Below are positions 9,746 through 18,350 of a stretch of DNA of 64,000 bases, piece after piece (position 1 is the stretch's first letter; every line of letters begins with the position of its first letter). The notes beneath the pieces are model-generated. The model was not told the origin of the DNA. It saw only the letters and a program-made list of their open reading frames with translations, and made no database searches. A program made the translations under genes and the position numbers. The DNA lies in NCBI RefSeq assembly GCF_000272045.2, contig NZ_AJYZ02000037.1, positions 250,171 through 314,170 of the forward strand. Reading direction: 5' to 3'. This DNA comes from Vibrio crassostreae 9ZC13. Its GTDB lineage: Bacteria > Pseudomonadota > Gammaproteobacteria > Enterobacterales > Vibrionaceae.

Positions 9746-10336
9746 ATGCTAGACAGCATTAAAGAAAGTTTCACAGAAAGTATTCAAATCCAAATTGCGG
9801 CTGCAGAAGCTCTGCCTGACGCAATCACGCATGCCGCTCAAGCAATGGTTGCGACCTTGCTTAACGGAAACAAAATTCTTTGTTGTGGTAATGGTGGTTC
9901 GGCGTCGAATGCTCAGCAATTTGTATCGTGCCTACTCAACCGGTTTGAAACAGAGCGCCCTAGCCTTCCAGCAATGGCACTCACAGCAGACAACACCACG
10001 CTAACGGCTGTGGCTAACGACTACCACTATGAAGAGATCTTCTCTAAGCAGGTGCGTGCATTCGGTCAAACTGGCGATATTCTGTTGGCTATCTCGACTA
10101 GCGGTAACAGCAAGAACATCATCAAGGCAATGGAAGCGGCGGTAACTCGCGACATGACCATCATCGCCTTTACCGGTAAAGATGGTGGTGAGATGGCAGG
10201 TTTGCTTGGTGAACACGATGTAGAGATTCGTATCCCGTCACACCGTACAGCGCGCATTCATGAAGTACACATGGTGACACTGCACTGCCTATGTGACCTA
10301 ATCGATCAAGTACTCTTCCCTGCCCACGAAGAGTGA
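9746..10336 (+). CDS. diaA: DnaA initiator-associating protein DiaA (SIS domain)
   Basis: DiaA is a tetrameric SIS-domain protein that binds DnaA and promotes orderly assembly at oriC. The single SIS domain is shown by [14 protein letters not shown] near residue 48 and [13 protein letters not shown] near residue 112. At 196 residues it matches DiaA. The related GmhA (sedoheptulose-7-phosphate isomerase) shares the fold, but the yraN-diaA-dolP context and sequence favour DiaA. Confidence 0.92.
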   Translation: MLDSIKESFTESIQIQIAAAEALPDAITHAAQAMVATLLNGNKILCCGNGGSASNAQQFVSCLLNRFETERPSLPAMALTADNTTLTAVANDYHYEEIFSKQVRAFGQTGDILLAISTSGNSKNIIKAMEAAVTRDMTIIAFTGKDGGEMAGLLGEHDVEIRIPSHRTARIHEVHMVTLHCLCDLIDQVLFPAHEE

Positions 10337-10352
10337 TATACGGAGCATCACA

Positions 10353-10958
10353 ATGAAATCATTAACCTCTATGAGGCTGTTTAAGCTGATTAATGTTTCG
10401 CTACTTACACTGTCTCTGTCTGGTTGTGCTGGCATTTTCATTGCTGGTGCTGCAACTACTGCAAACCTAGTCACGGATACGCGAACAACCAAAGAGATTT
10501 GGAACGACAACAACATCGAATTTGAAGTTGCAGCGATTACCAATAAACAACCATTCCGTGGCAATGTACGTGTCACCGCAAGCTCATACCGAGGTTCAGT
10601 GGTGTTGATGGGGCAAGCAACCACAGATTCAGAACGTCGCGCTTTTGAAAACCAAGCCAAAGAAGTGGCTGGCGTTGAGAGCATCCACAATCAAGTTCGA
10701 GTGAAAGAACCTTTGTCTGTAAGTGCTATCAGTAAAGACAGCTGGATTACCACTAAGGTGAAATCAGCTCTGCTTGCGAATGCTGAGCTTAACGGCATCA
10801 AAGTAAAAGTGATTACTGAGGATTCAGAAGTATTCCTACTTGGACTCGTGACTAGAGAGCATGCCGATATCGCGACAGAAGTTGCGCGTAACATATCTGG
10901 CGTAAAACAGGTTATTCGAGCGTTTGAATACGGTGAAGAAGAGACGGCTGTTAACTAG
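10353..10958 (+). CDS. dolP: Outer-membrane lipoprotein DolP (YraP), dual BON domains
   Basis: DolP is an outer-membrane lipoprotein with two BON domains that binds anionic phospholipid at division sites and supports envelope integrity. The signal peptide ends in LSLSGC, with lipid-modified Cys25. The first BON domain is at about 45-115 and the second at about 122-193. A GGAG ribosome site sits about 9 nt upstream of the ATG at 10353. It is last in the lpoA operon and followed by a strong terminator. Confidence 0.92.
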   Translation: MKSLTSMRLFKLINVSLLTLSLSGCAGIFIAGAATTANLVTDTRTTKEIWNDNNIEFEVAAITNKQPFRGNVRVTASSYRGSVVLMGQATTDSERRAFENQAKEVAGVESIHNQVRVKEPLSVSAISKDSWITTKVKSALLANAELNGIKVKVITEDSEVFLLGLVTREHADIATEVARNISGVKQVIRAFEYGEEETAVN

Positions 10959-10995
10959 CCGTAAGCCAGTCAACTAAATGCGATATAGCAGAAAA

Positions 10996-11026
10996 GAAAA
11001 AGCAGCGACGAGTCGCTGCTTTTTTA
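10996..11026 (+). terminator. Terminator after dolP
   Basis: AGCAGCGAC and GTCGCTGCT form a 9-bp stem with a 2-nt gap in the middle (11001-11020), followed by six T and preceded by an A-rich run. It ends the lpoA-yraN-diaA-dolP unit. Confidence 0.88.
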
Positions 11027-11042
11027 TTTGGTTCGTTATCTA

Positions 11043-11204
11043 ATACCAATCGTAGTAAATAATCTATCATTCTAGCTTGTTAAAAATTTCGATAACTGCG
11101 TTAGAATTTTTGATTGTAGAATAACTACTTATCAAAAAATTCCGCCTTGCTCTCAAGCTTTTTTCCTGCGCTATTTCTGATCACTTACTTACTGTGATTG
11201 GTAT
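11043..11204. repeat. 162-bp element with terminal inverted repeats, MITE-like
   Basis: ATACCAATC at 11043-11051 is the exact inverse of GATTGGTAT at 11196-11204, and similarity continues inwards (TAGTAAATAA against CAGTAAGTAA). The AT-rich interior has no gene. It fills the space between the dolP terminator and the sspB stop. Similar ATACCAATC-bounded sequences are, from memory, common between Vibrio genes. No second full copy occurs in this window. Confidence 0.7.
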
Positions 11205-11212
11205 AACTAACG

Positions 11213-11707
11213 TTATTTGATAACACGAAGGCTTGGGCGACCTTTAGCTGGACGAGGTGGCTCAGGATCTGAGTCTGGCTCTTCAGCATCTACGTCTGCC
11301 GTTGCTACGCTCAAAGATGGGCCTTTTTCTGGTTCTTCAAAAGGACTTTCTTCAATCCCTTCTTCAAACGCTTCCATGTAAGCCTCTTCAGGTTCAAACA
11401 TGGTACCAGCACCATTTTCACGAGCATAAACCGCTTGAACTGCGTAAAGCGGAACGATCACAGAGTGTGGACGACCACTAAAGCGAGCACTAAACGTCAC
11501 AGCTTCGTTACCCAGTTCAAGTTGTCCAACCGCACGAGGCGCGATGTTCAGAATGATCTGACCATCTTGAACAAACTCTTCTGGAACTCGCACACCCGGT
11601 AATGTTGCTTCAACAACAAGGTGCGGAGTTAGTTCGTTATCAACCAGCCATTCATAAAATGCACGAAGCATGTATGGTCGGCGTGGAGTCATATTAGAAA
11701 TATCCAT
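11213..11707 (-). CDS. sspB: ClpXP protease specificity-enhancing factor SspB
   Basis: SspB is the adaptor that delivers ssrA-tagged proteins and N-RseA to ClpXP. The folded N-terminal domain (about 1-110) starts with MTPRRPYMLRAFYEWLVDN. It is followed by a flexible acidic, proline-rich linker and a short C-terminal ClpX-binding tail ending GRPSLRVIK, as in the family. Length is 164 residues. It lies 6 bp after sspA in the conserved sspA-sspB pair. No terminator is evident at its 3' end, where the 162-bp repeat begins 8 bp away. Confidence 0.95.
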   Translation of the reverse strand: MDISNMTPRRPYMLRAFYEWLVDNELTPHLVVEATLPGVRVPEEFVQDGQIILNIAPRAVGQLELGNEAVTFSARFSGRPHSVIVPLYAVQAVYARENGAGTMFEPEEAYMEAFEEGIEESPFEEPEKGPSLSVATADVDAEEPDSDPEPPRPAKGRPSLRVIK

Positions 11708-11713
11708 AAACGC

Positions 11714-12349
11714 TTAGCGAACGAGTCGCATCTCACGCTCAGCTTCAGTTAGAGAAGCTAGGAATGAATCACGTTCGAATACGCGGTTCATGTAAATCTT
11801 AAGCTCTTTAGAACCAGGACCAATTAGTTCGATACCAAGCTCAGGTAAACGCCATAATAGCGGAGCTAGGTAACAATCAATTAGGCTAAACTCTTCGCTC
11901 ATGAAGTATTCATACTCAGCGAAGATAGGAGCAAGAGTCAGTAGGTCGTTGCGCAGTTTAACGCGAGCTGCTTCAGATTCTTCAGCGTTGCCTTTAACGA
12001 TCTTCTCTGCAACTGAATACCAGTTACGCTCAATGCGGTACATCATTAGACGGCTGTTACCACGAGCAACCGGGTATACAGGCATCAACGGTGGATGAGG
12101 GAAACGCTCATCTAGGTATTCCATGATGATCTTCGAGTCATATAGAGCAAGCTCACGATCAACAAGAGTAGGTACTGATTTGTACGGGTTCAGTTCAACA
12201 AGCTCTGCTGGTAGATTTTTTTCATCAACCAACTCAACTTCAACACTTACGCCTTTTTCAGCAAGAACGATGCGCACCTGATGGCTATACATATCAGAAG
12301 CACTTGAGAAAAGAGTCATTACAGAACGTTTATTGGCAGCTACAGCCAT
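11714..12349 (-). CDS. sspA: Stringent starvation protein A SspA
   Basis: SspA is a glutathione-S-transferase-fold protein that binds RNA polymerase and alters promoter choice in stationary phase and stress. The thioredoxin-like N-terminal domain (MTLFSSASDMYSHQVRIVL, PYKSVPTLVD) and the helical C-terminal domain are intact over 211 residues. It is the first gene of sspA-sspB and lies downstream of petC, with a petC terminator between them. Confidence 0.95.
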   Translation of the reverse strand: MAVAANKRSVMTLFSSASDMYSHQVRIVLAEKGVSVEVELVDEKNLPAELVELNPYKSVPTLVDRELALYDSKIIMEYLDERFPHPPLMPVYPVARGNSRLMMYRIERNWYSVAEKIVKGNAEESEAARVKLRNDLLTLAPIFAEYEYFMSEEFSLIDCYLAPLLWRLPELGIELIGPGSKELKIYMNRVFERDSFLASLTEAEREMRLVR

Positions 12350-12371
12350 GGAGCCCTCCAGTACACTTTAA

Positions 12372-12403
12372 ATAAAAACAATGGAGGCCTAAAGCCTCCA
12401 TTG
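12372..12403 (-). terminator. Terminator after petC
   Basis: On minus CAATGGAGGC and GCCTCCATTG pair as a 10-bp stem (12379-12403), followed by a T-rich run TTTTTATT. It lies between petC and sspA. Confidence 0.85.
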
Positions 12404-12446
12404 AACATTAACATAATTTGGGAATTAGCACGGTATTATAGCACAA

Positions 12447-13184
12447 TTAGTGCACATCACGCCAATACTCTTTCTTCAGCAAAATCACGATGATAGTGAA
12501 GATTACTAAGAAGGCCATTACCCACCAACCCATAGCGTGACGCTCAAGTTGAACTGGGTCGCCCGAGTAAACCAAAAAGTTAACAAGGTCACGAACTGCT
12601 TCGTCGTATTCACCAGCACTTAATTCGCCAGAGCCGTCAGTCTCAGTGCCAACAACAACCGTCACTTCCTCGCCATCTACCATATGAGTATCGTAGATTG
12701 GTGTTGGGATACCTTGCAGTTCTTCAAGAACGTGCGGCATACCAACGCTTGGGAAAACAATGTTGTTCACGCCAAATGGACGAGACGGATCTTCATAGAA
12801 AGTACGAAGGTAAGTGTACAGCCAGTCTGCGCCACGAACACGAGCAACCAATGTTAGGTCTGGTGGCGGAGCACCAAACCAACTTGCCGCTTGATCAGAA
12901 GGCATAGCATTAACCATCAAGTCACCGATTTTCGCTTCAGGGTCGAAAATCAGATTTTCCTTCATAAGATCAACGGGGATCTCTAAATCATTCGCAACAC
13001 GTTCATAGCGCTGGTACTGCGTTGAGTGACAAGCGAAACAGTAGTTCATGAACATCTTAGCGCCATTTTGCAATGAAGCTTTGTCTGTTAAATCATTGTT
13101 CGCTTTGTCTAATGGTACGTTTGCACCCGCTGCCATCACCAGTGACGGCAACATAGCAAATAAAATTACAATCCACTTTTTCAT
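12447..13184 (-). CDS. petC: Ubiquinol-cytochrome c reductase, cytochrome c1
   Basis: This is the cytochrome c1 subunit of the bc1 complex, which passes electrons from the Rieske centre to a soluble or membrane cytochrome c. An N-terminal signal peptide is followed by the heme c site CFACH near residue 50. The methionine axial ligand is probably the one in FPSVGMPHVL. A C-terminal anchor is at about 219-237 (WWVMAFLVIFTIIVILL). Its start overlaps the petB stop by 4 bp. It is last in petA-petB-petC. Confidence 0.95.
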   Translation of the reverse strand: MKKWIVILFAMLPSLVMAAGANVPLDKANNDLTDKASLQNGAKMFMNYCFACHSTQYQRYERVANDLEIPVDLMKENLIFDPEAKIGDLMVNAMPSDQAASWFGAPPPDLTLVARVRGADWLYTYLRTFYEDPSRPFGVNNIVFPSVGMPHVLEELQGIPTPIYDTHMVDGEEVTVVVGTETDGSGELSAGEYDEAVRDLVNFLVYSGDPVQLERHAMGWWVMAFLVIFTIIVILLKKEYWRDVH

Positions 13185-14446
13185 TTGAATGTCACCCTTT
13201 CTGGTAATGGTTTCGTCGCTTCATTTTTACTGTAGAACCACAGTAGAACGAAGAACATGAAGTAACCTAAGCTAAAGATTTGAGCCAGTAGCGTGTATGT
13301 TGGCGTTGCTGGAAGCGCACCAAGTACACCAAGCGCAATAAAGCTTATTGTGAATTGGATGATGTTAATCAAATGCAGTTTGCTACGGTAACGGTAAGAA
13401 CGCACTTTACAACGGTCGAACCATGGTAGTAGGAATAGCACAACAATAGATGCGCCCATTGCTACAACACCTAGCAACTTATCAGGAACAGCACGCAGAA
13501 TTGCGTAAAACGGCGTGAAGTACCATACCGGAGCGATGTGCTCTGGTGTTTTCAGTGGGTTAGCAGCTTCAAAGTTTGGCGGCTCAAGGAAGAATCCACC
13601 CATCTCTGGGTTAAAGAACAGCACATAACAGAAGAAGAATAGGAAACCGGCCACACCAACCATATCTTTCACGGTCCCGTATGGGTGGAAAGGAATAGAG
13701 TCAATGATGTCGTATTTCTTAGTGTAATCCTTGTGGAATGGGAACTGCGTTTTGTAGTCGTCGCCCATTGTGCCTTTAGGAAGTTTCGTCTCAATACCGT
13801 CTGGGTTGTTCGAACCCACTTCGTGCAGTGCTAGTACGTGAAGTACGATAAGCAGCAGAAGTACAATTGGTAGAGCGATAACGTGCAGTGCGAAGAAACG
13901 GTTCAGCGTTGCACCAGAGATGATGTAGTCACCACGGATCCAAAGCGTTAAGTCATCACCGATAACAGGGATCGCACCAAACAGAGAAATGATTACCTGA
14001 GCACCCCAGTAAGACATTTGACCCCATGGTAGTAGGTAACCCATGAAAGCCTCAGCCATAAGCACTAAGAAGATCAACATACCGAAGATCCAAAGTAGCT
14101 CACGAGGCTTTTGGTAAGAACCATAGATTAGGCCACGGAACATGTGCAGGTAGATAACAACGAAGAATGCCGAAGCACCTGTTGAGTGCATGTAACGTAG
14201 TAGCCAACCGTATTCCACATCACGCATGATGTATTCAACAGAAGCAAATGCACCCTCACCTGACGGTACGTAGTTCATTGTTAGCCAAATACCCGTAAGG
14301 ATTTGGTTAACCAATACCAACATTGCCAAAGAACCGAAAAGGTACCAAAAGTTAAAGTTCTTAGGCATTGGGTATTCAGATAAATGCTTTTTATACGCAT
14401 TCATCGCGGGTAGACGTTTCTCTACCCAATCAAGCAATCCTTGCAT
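13181..14446 (-). CDS. petB: Ubiquinol-cytochrome c reductase, cytochrome b
   Basis: Cytochrome b is the membrane core of the bc1 complex, holding two b hemes and the quinol sites. It has about eight hydrophobic segments in 421 residues, so it is the full-length mitochondrial-type form. Heme-ligand histidines are visible in MHSTGASAFFVVIYLHMF and FALHVIALPIVLLLLIVLHV. The PVWYFTPFYAILR region matches the PEWY-type quinol-oxidation motif, here as PVWY. It overlaps petA by one base (TAATG) and petC by four. Confidence 0.96.
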   Translation of the reverse strand: MQGLLDWVEKRLPAMNAYKKHLSEYPMPKNFNFWYLFGSLAMLVLVNQILTGIWLTMNYVPSGEGAFASVEYIMRDVEYGWLLRYMHSTGASAFFVVIYLHMFRGLIYGSYQKPRELLWIFGMLIFLVLMAEAFMGYLLPWGQMSYWGAQVIISLFGAIPVIGDDLTLWIRGDYIISGATLNRFFALHVIALPIVLLLLIVLHVLALHEVGSNNPDGIETKLPKGTMGDDYKTQFPFHKDYTKKYDIIDSIPFHPYGTVKDMVGVAGFLFFFCYVLFFNPEMGGFFLEPPNFEAANPLKTPEHIAPVWYFTPFYAILRAVPDKLLGVVAMGASIVVLFLLPWFDRCKVRSYRYRSKLHLINIIQFTISFIALGVLGALPATPTYTLLAQIFSLGYFMFFVLLWFYSKNEATKPLPERVTFK

Positions 14447-15036
14447 TACGCGTCTCCCTCGTCCACACCGATCATGATCTTAGTGTCACTCAAATACATA
14501 TGCTTTGGTACAACAAGATTCAATGGAGCTGGTACGCCTTGGAATACTCGACCGGCCATATCAAACTTTGAACCATGACAAGGACAGAAGAAACCAGACT
14601 TAACACCCTGAACTTGTTCTGCAAAAGAATCCGGCAGGTAAGTTGGAGAACAACCTAAGTGCGTACAGAAACCAACAGCAACGAAGAATTCCGGCTTAAT
14701 TGAACGGAACTCGTTCTGTGCGTATTCTGGTTGTTGTTCAGCTTCAGATTGAGGGTCACGAAGTTGACCACCGATCGATTTTAGGTTTTCTAGTACCGAC
14801 TCAGCACGGCGTACAACCCATACAGGTTTACCTTGCCACTCGACACGAACCATTTGTCCCGGTTCTAACTTACTGACTTCCACTTCCACCGGCGCGCCCG
14901 CAGCTTTCGCCTTGGCACTCGGATTCCATGATTTAATAAAAGGCACGGCTACAGCAGCTGCTCCTAAACCACCAACAACGGCTGTTGTTGCGGTTAAGAA
15001 ACGCCTGCGACCGTTATTTAAAGGCGCGTTGCTCAT
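14446..15036 (-). CDS. petA: Ubiquinol-cytochrome c reductase, Rieske iron-sulfur subunit
   Basis: The Rieske subunit carries the 2Fe-2S cluster that takes the first electron from ubiquinol. A twin-arginine signal (NNGRRRFLTA) precedes a hydrophobic segment at about 17-35 that acts as the membrane anchor. The cluster ligands lie in CTHLGCSP and CPCHGSKFD. It is the first gene of the petABC operon. The 245 bp upstream, to the rpsI terminator, hold its promoter; the RBS GGGAGA is 9 nt from the ATG. Confidence 0.96.
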   Translation of the reverse strand: MSNAPLNNGRRRFLTATTAVVGGLGAAAVAVPFIKSWNPSAKAKAAGAPVEVEVSKLEPGQMVRVEWQGKPVWVVRRAESVLENLKSIGGQLRDPQSEAEQQPEYAQNEFRSIKPEFFVAVGFCTHLGCSPTYLPDSFAEQVQGVKSGFFCPCHGSKFDMAGRVFQGVPAPLNLVVPKHMYLSDTKIMIGVDEGDA

Positions 15037-15280
15037 CCAAACATTCTCCCATTTGCTCCTTGTGGATTGAAATAATTCCGATTAAAGAGCATGGCTAACA
15101 AAATATGTATTTAGTTCTATTTATTGACGGCAAATGATAAATAAAACCCTACTTTTTGACAAGATAAAGCTACCTTTTTGTAACAATCATGAGGCAAAGC
15201 GCACATTGGGTTACAAAAGCTTTCAAAATATAAGAATTTGGAAATAAAACGAGGAAGGGAAAGCGTTTAGAGGGGGTATA

Positions 15281-15312
15281 AAAACAAAAAGCCCGGCATA
15301 TAGCCGAGCTTT
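15281..15312 (-). terminator. Terminator after rpsI
   Basis: On minus, AAAGCTCGGC and GCCGGGCTTT pair with one mismatch around a TATAT loop, followed by TTTTGTTTTT. It separates rplM-rpsI from the petABC promoter region. Confidence 0.88.
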
Positions 15313-15366
15313 GAACCACAATTCCAGTCGTAAAACTGGGGGCGTGTACTTTTTCGTAAAGAAAAA

Positions 15367-15759
15367 TTAACGCTTAGAGAATTGAGGTTTACGACGTGCT
15401 TTACGTAGACCAACTTTCTTACGTTCAACGCAACGAGCGTCACGAGTAACGTAGCCAGCTGCACGTAGAGCAGGACGTAGAGTTTCATCGTACTCCATAA
15501 GAGCGCGAGTGATACCGTGGCGGATTGCGCCAGCTTGACCAGAAATACCACCACCAGAAACAGTGATGTAAAGGTCAAGTTTCTCAGTTAGTTCAACTAG
15601 CTCAAGAGGTTGCTTAACAACCATACGAGAAGTTGGACGACCGAAGTAAACATCAAGGCTACGCTTGTTGATTACGATCTCACCAGAGCCTGGTTTGATG
15701 AAAACACGAGCTGCTGAGCTTTTGCGACGACCAGTGCCGTAGTATTGATTCTCTGCCAT
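15367..15759 (-). CDS. rpsI: 30S ribosomal protein S9
   Basis: S9 is a 30S protein whose C-terminal tail reaches the P-site tRNA. The sequence begins [20 protein letters not shown] and ends [14 protein letters not shown], both diagnostic. An ATG two codons upstream (15765) sits only 2 nt from the AAGGGG ribosome site, while the ATG at 15759 is at normal spacing, so 130 residues is preferred. It lies 13 bp after rplM in the universal rplM-rpsI operon. Confidence 0.97.
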   Translation of the reverse strand: MAENQYYGTGRRKSSAARVFIKPGSGEIVINKRSLDVYFGRPTSRMVVKQPLELVELTEKLDLYITVSGGGISGQAGAIRHGITRALMEYDETLRPALRAAGYVTRDARCVERKKVGLRKARRKPQFSKR

Positions 15760-15772
15760 TTTCATAATCCCC

Positions 15773-16201
15773 TTAGATGTCTAGTACTTGTGGCTGCTGA
15801 GCAACATGGTTGTGCTCAGTACCAGCGTACACTTTAAGCTTACGGTACATCGCGCGGCCTAGAGGACCACGTGGAAGCATACCTTTAACTGCTAGTTCTA
15901 GAACCATTTCTGGTTTCTTAGCAATTAGCTTTTCAAAAGTGATAGTTTTAAGACCACCTGGGAACTCTGAGTGACGGTAGTAAACCTTACCCTTAGCTTT
16001 GTTACCAGTTACAGCAACTTTCTCTGCGTTAACAACGATGATGTAATCACCAGTGTCTACGTGAGGAGTGTATTCTGCTTTGTGCTTGCCGCGTAGGCGA
16101 GAAGCGATTTCACTTGCTAGACGGCCAAGAGTTTTGCCTTCAGCGTCTACAACATACCAGTCGCGTTTTACAGTTTCTGGTTTAGCAACGAAAGTTTTCA
16201 T
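15773..16201 (-). CDS. rplM: 50S ribosomal protein L13
   Basis: L13 is an early-assembly 50S protein. It begins [20 protein letters not shown] and contains the family motif [19 protein letters not shown]. Length is 142 residues. It is the first gene of rplM-rpsI. Its roughly 150-nt leader contains a perfect hairpin that could carry autogenous control, known for L13 in E. coli. Confidence 0.98.
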   Translation of the reverse strand: MKTFVAKPETVKRDWYVVDAEGKTLGRLASEIASRLRGKHKAEYTPHVDTGDYIIVVNAEKVAVTGNKAKGKVYYRHSEFPGGLKTITFEKLIAKKPEMVLELAVKGMLPRGPLGRAMYRKLKVYAGTEHNHVAQQPQVLDI

Positions 16202-16236
16202 GCTAATAATTACCTATTTAAAAAATTTACACTTAA

Positions 16237-16254
16237 GGAATACTCGCGTATTCC
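16237..16254 (-). promoter_or_regulatory. Hairpin in the rplM leader
   Basis: GGAATAC and GTATTCC pair perfectly as a 7-bp stem with loop TCGC, 36 nt upstream of the rplM ATG. There is no T run, so it is not a terminator. In E. coli L13 represses its own operon through the leader, so this is a candidate for that site. Confidence 0.45.
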
Positions 16255-16360
16255 CACTGTCTAAGAGTTACCATTCATCACCCCTTCGAGTGTTGGAAAA
16301 CTCTTGGCATAACGTGATTTTACTCATCGCTAGAGGCCCGCAGTAACGGTAGGTCGCAGG

Positions 16361-16366
16361 ATTATA
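16361..16366 (-). promoter_or_regulatory. Probable rplM -10 element
   Basis: TATAAT on minus lies 160 bp upstream of rplM and is followed by a stretch CCTGCGACC typical of ribosomal promoters. The -35 is weak (GTGATT or GGTGAT at 17-18 bp). Confidence 0.5.
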
Positions 16367-16448
16367 GAGAAGAGCGAAGAAAAAATCACCTCTTTTTGAA
16401 CAAAATCACGATTTTTTTAATTCTATTTCTTATTCGAGATAATCAAAG

Positions 16449-17552
16449 CTAACTTAAGTGTTCTTTTGCCAAATATTCATGGCTCTGCATTTCAATTAAA
16501 CGCGACTGACAACGTTTAAATTCAAACTCTAGCTGACCATGGGTGTATAGCTTTTCTAGCTCCACTTCCGCTGAAATAATCAGCTTCACATTGCGCTCGT
16601 AGAACTCATCAACTAATGCAATGAAGCGCCTCGCAGCGTCATCTGAAGTCGCGCCCATTTGCAATACATCCGCCAATAGAACTGTGTGATAAACCCGAGA
16701 CAACTCAATATAGTCGTTCTGGCTACGAGCCGACTGACAAAGCTGAGCAAAAGTACCATGCAGTACGCCATCACTCGCTTCGACTACATCTAATTGACGG
16801 TGGTTAACCTCTATCTGCTTAAGCTTCTCTTTATCTTCACCAACGAGCTGAGCGTAATACTTTTCGAGATTAATATTCGCTTGGCTATCTAGCGGGTAAT
16901 GGTAAATCTCAGCCTGTTCTAAGGTACGTAGACGATAGTCAATACCACTATCGACATTAAGGATATGACAGTTGTCTTGAATGAGCTTGATGGCAGGTAA
17001 GAAACGCGCTCGCTGTAACCCGTTGCGATACAGATCCGCAGGTGGAATATTAGAGGTCGCAACCAAGATAGCGTTTCGAGCGAATAACTCTTGGAACAAG
17101 GTTCCTAGGATCATCGCATCGGTGATGTCTGAAACAAAGAATTCGTCGAAACAGATAATGTCCGCTTCTTCCTTCAACTTGTCTGCGACTAAAGGCAATG
17201 GATCACTCACATTACCTAGCGCCTTTAGCTCATCATGAACTCGATACATAAAGCGGTGAAAGTGAACACGCATTTTTTTAGTGGTCGGTAAGGCATCATA
17301 GAACGTATCCATTAGGTACGTTTTTCCTCGCCCTACGCCACCCCAAAAATAGAGACCTTTCGGTGGTTGTGGCAGTTCTGGCTTTTTGCCTAGTAATTTC
17401 TGGAAGCGAGTCAGTTGAGGAATGGGCGTATTCATGTAATCTTGAAATTGATGAAAAAGTTCATCTAAAGATTTTACGGCTTGCTCTTGTGCTGGATCTC
17501 TTTGAAATCCAAGTTCTTTTATATCTTGTTCGTATTTTTTAATGGGATTCAT
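16449..17552 (-). CDS. zapE: Cell division protein ZapE (AFG1-like ATPase)
   Basis: ZapE is an AFG1-family ATPase that associates with the Z-ring in E. coli. The Walker A motif is GGVGRGKTYLMD at about residues 71-82, Walker B is ICFDEFFVSD, and a sensor region follows (ILVATSNIPP). It has 367 residues, normal length. It is divergent from zapG, so two division-related genes share the 219-bp intergenic region. No clear terminator follows it; rplM promoter sequences occupy the downstream 100 bp. Confidence 0.94.
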   Translation of the reverse strand: MNPIKKYEQDIKELGFQRDPAQEQAVKSLDELFHQFQDYMNTPIPQLTRFQKLLGKKPELPQPPKGLYFWGGVGRGKTYLMDTFYDALPTTKKMRVHFHRFMYRVHDELKALGNVSDPLPLVADKLKEEADIICFDEFFVSDITDAMILGTLFQELFARNAILVATSNIPPADLYRNGLQRARFLPAIKLIQDNCHILNVDSGIDYRLRTLEQAEIYHYPLDSQANINLEKYYAQLVGEDKEKLKQIEVNHRQLDVVEASDGVLHGTFAQLCQSARSQNDYIELSRVYHTVLLADVLQMGATSDDAARRFIALVDEFYERNVKLIISAEVELEKLYTHGQLEFEFKRCQSRLIEMQSHEYLAKEHLS

Positions 17553-17771
17553 GACGACATTTCCACAATGAAAGCAATATCAGACAACAACTAAAAATGA
17601 GCCCAAACAGTACGAGGAATAACGTGATGTGGTGAATAATGCAGCATCAAACTGCTAACTAGCGCACACGCATTTCTCTTTATACTGCGGCTTTCTCATA
17701 GTACCATGGAGCCGTATCACGTGTAACTAAGCAGTAACAAACATGTTAAAAAACAATAATAAGGAGCTGTT

Positions 17772-18227
17772 ATGCCTTGGATGTATGCCGTTGCCGGTTT
17801 ACTAGTCGGAGTTATTTTAGGGGTCGCTATTTCTCGTCTCATGACACCTGAATACAAAAAACAAAAGAACGTACAGAAAGAATTGGATAGCGCAAAGTTT
17901 GCCCTTGAGCAGCAGCGACAAGAGCTGGCTGATCACTTTGCGAAATCAGCAGAAATGTTGGACACATTAGGTAAAGACTACACAAAACTGTACCAACACA
18001 TGGAAAAAACAAGCTCAGAGCTGATTCCTAACCTGCCAGAGCAAGATAACCCGTTTGTGAAAACAGCCGCTGCCCATTCGGACAAGCCACAAGAGAAGCC
18101 TTCAGTAAAAGAGGCGACACTTGAGGAACAACCGAAAGATTACGCTAATGGCGCAACCGGTTTATTTACAGAGCAGAAGAAAGAAATCATGAATGCTCCC
18201 GATGTTGTTACAGCAAAAGCATCGTAA
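17772..18227 (+). CDS. zapG: ZapG/YhcB family inner-membrane protein (DUF1043)
   Basis: YhcB/ZapG is a bitopic inner-membrane protein linked to envelope biogenesis and cell division. One N-terminal membrane segment (MPWMYAVAGLLVGVILGVAI) is followed by a coiled-coil stretch at about 30-90 (rich in KELDSAKFALEQQRQEL type heptads). The rest is a low-complexity tail rich in Glu, Lys and Pro. At 151 residues it is family-like. RBS AAGGAGCT precedes the ATG. The position zapE/zapG/degQ/degS is conserved in Gammaproteobacteria. Confidence 0.9.
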   Translation: MPWMYAVAGLLVGVILGVAISRLMTPEYKKQKNVQKELDSAKFALEQQRQELADHFAKSAEMLDTLGKDYTKLYQHMEKTSSELIPNLPEQDNPFVKTAAAHSDKPQEKPSVKEATLEEQPKDYANGATGLFTEQKKEIMNAPDVVTAKAS

Positions 18228-18243
18228 ACATTTAACACTTCTG

Positions 18244-18272
18244 TGAACTTTACAAAGGTTTTTGAGTCATAA
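18244..18272 (+). promoter_or_regulatory. Possible sigma-E promoter of degQ
   Basis: TGAACTT (18244-18250), a 16-bp spacer and TCATAA (18267-18272) resemble the sigma-E consensus GGAACTT-N15-19-TCTGA. It is about 80 bp upstream of degQ. The -10 match is only partial. Confidence 0.4.
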
Positions 18273-18350
18273 CTTTCACTCAGGTCATTTGAAACTTATC
18301 ATACTTATTAAACGTATAAGAGGGTTAAGACCTTAACTAGAGAGGAGTTT

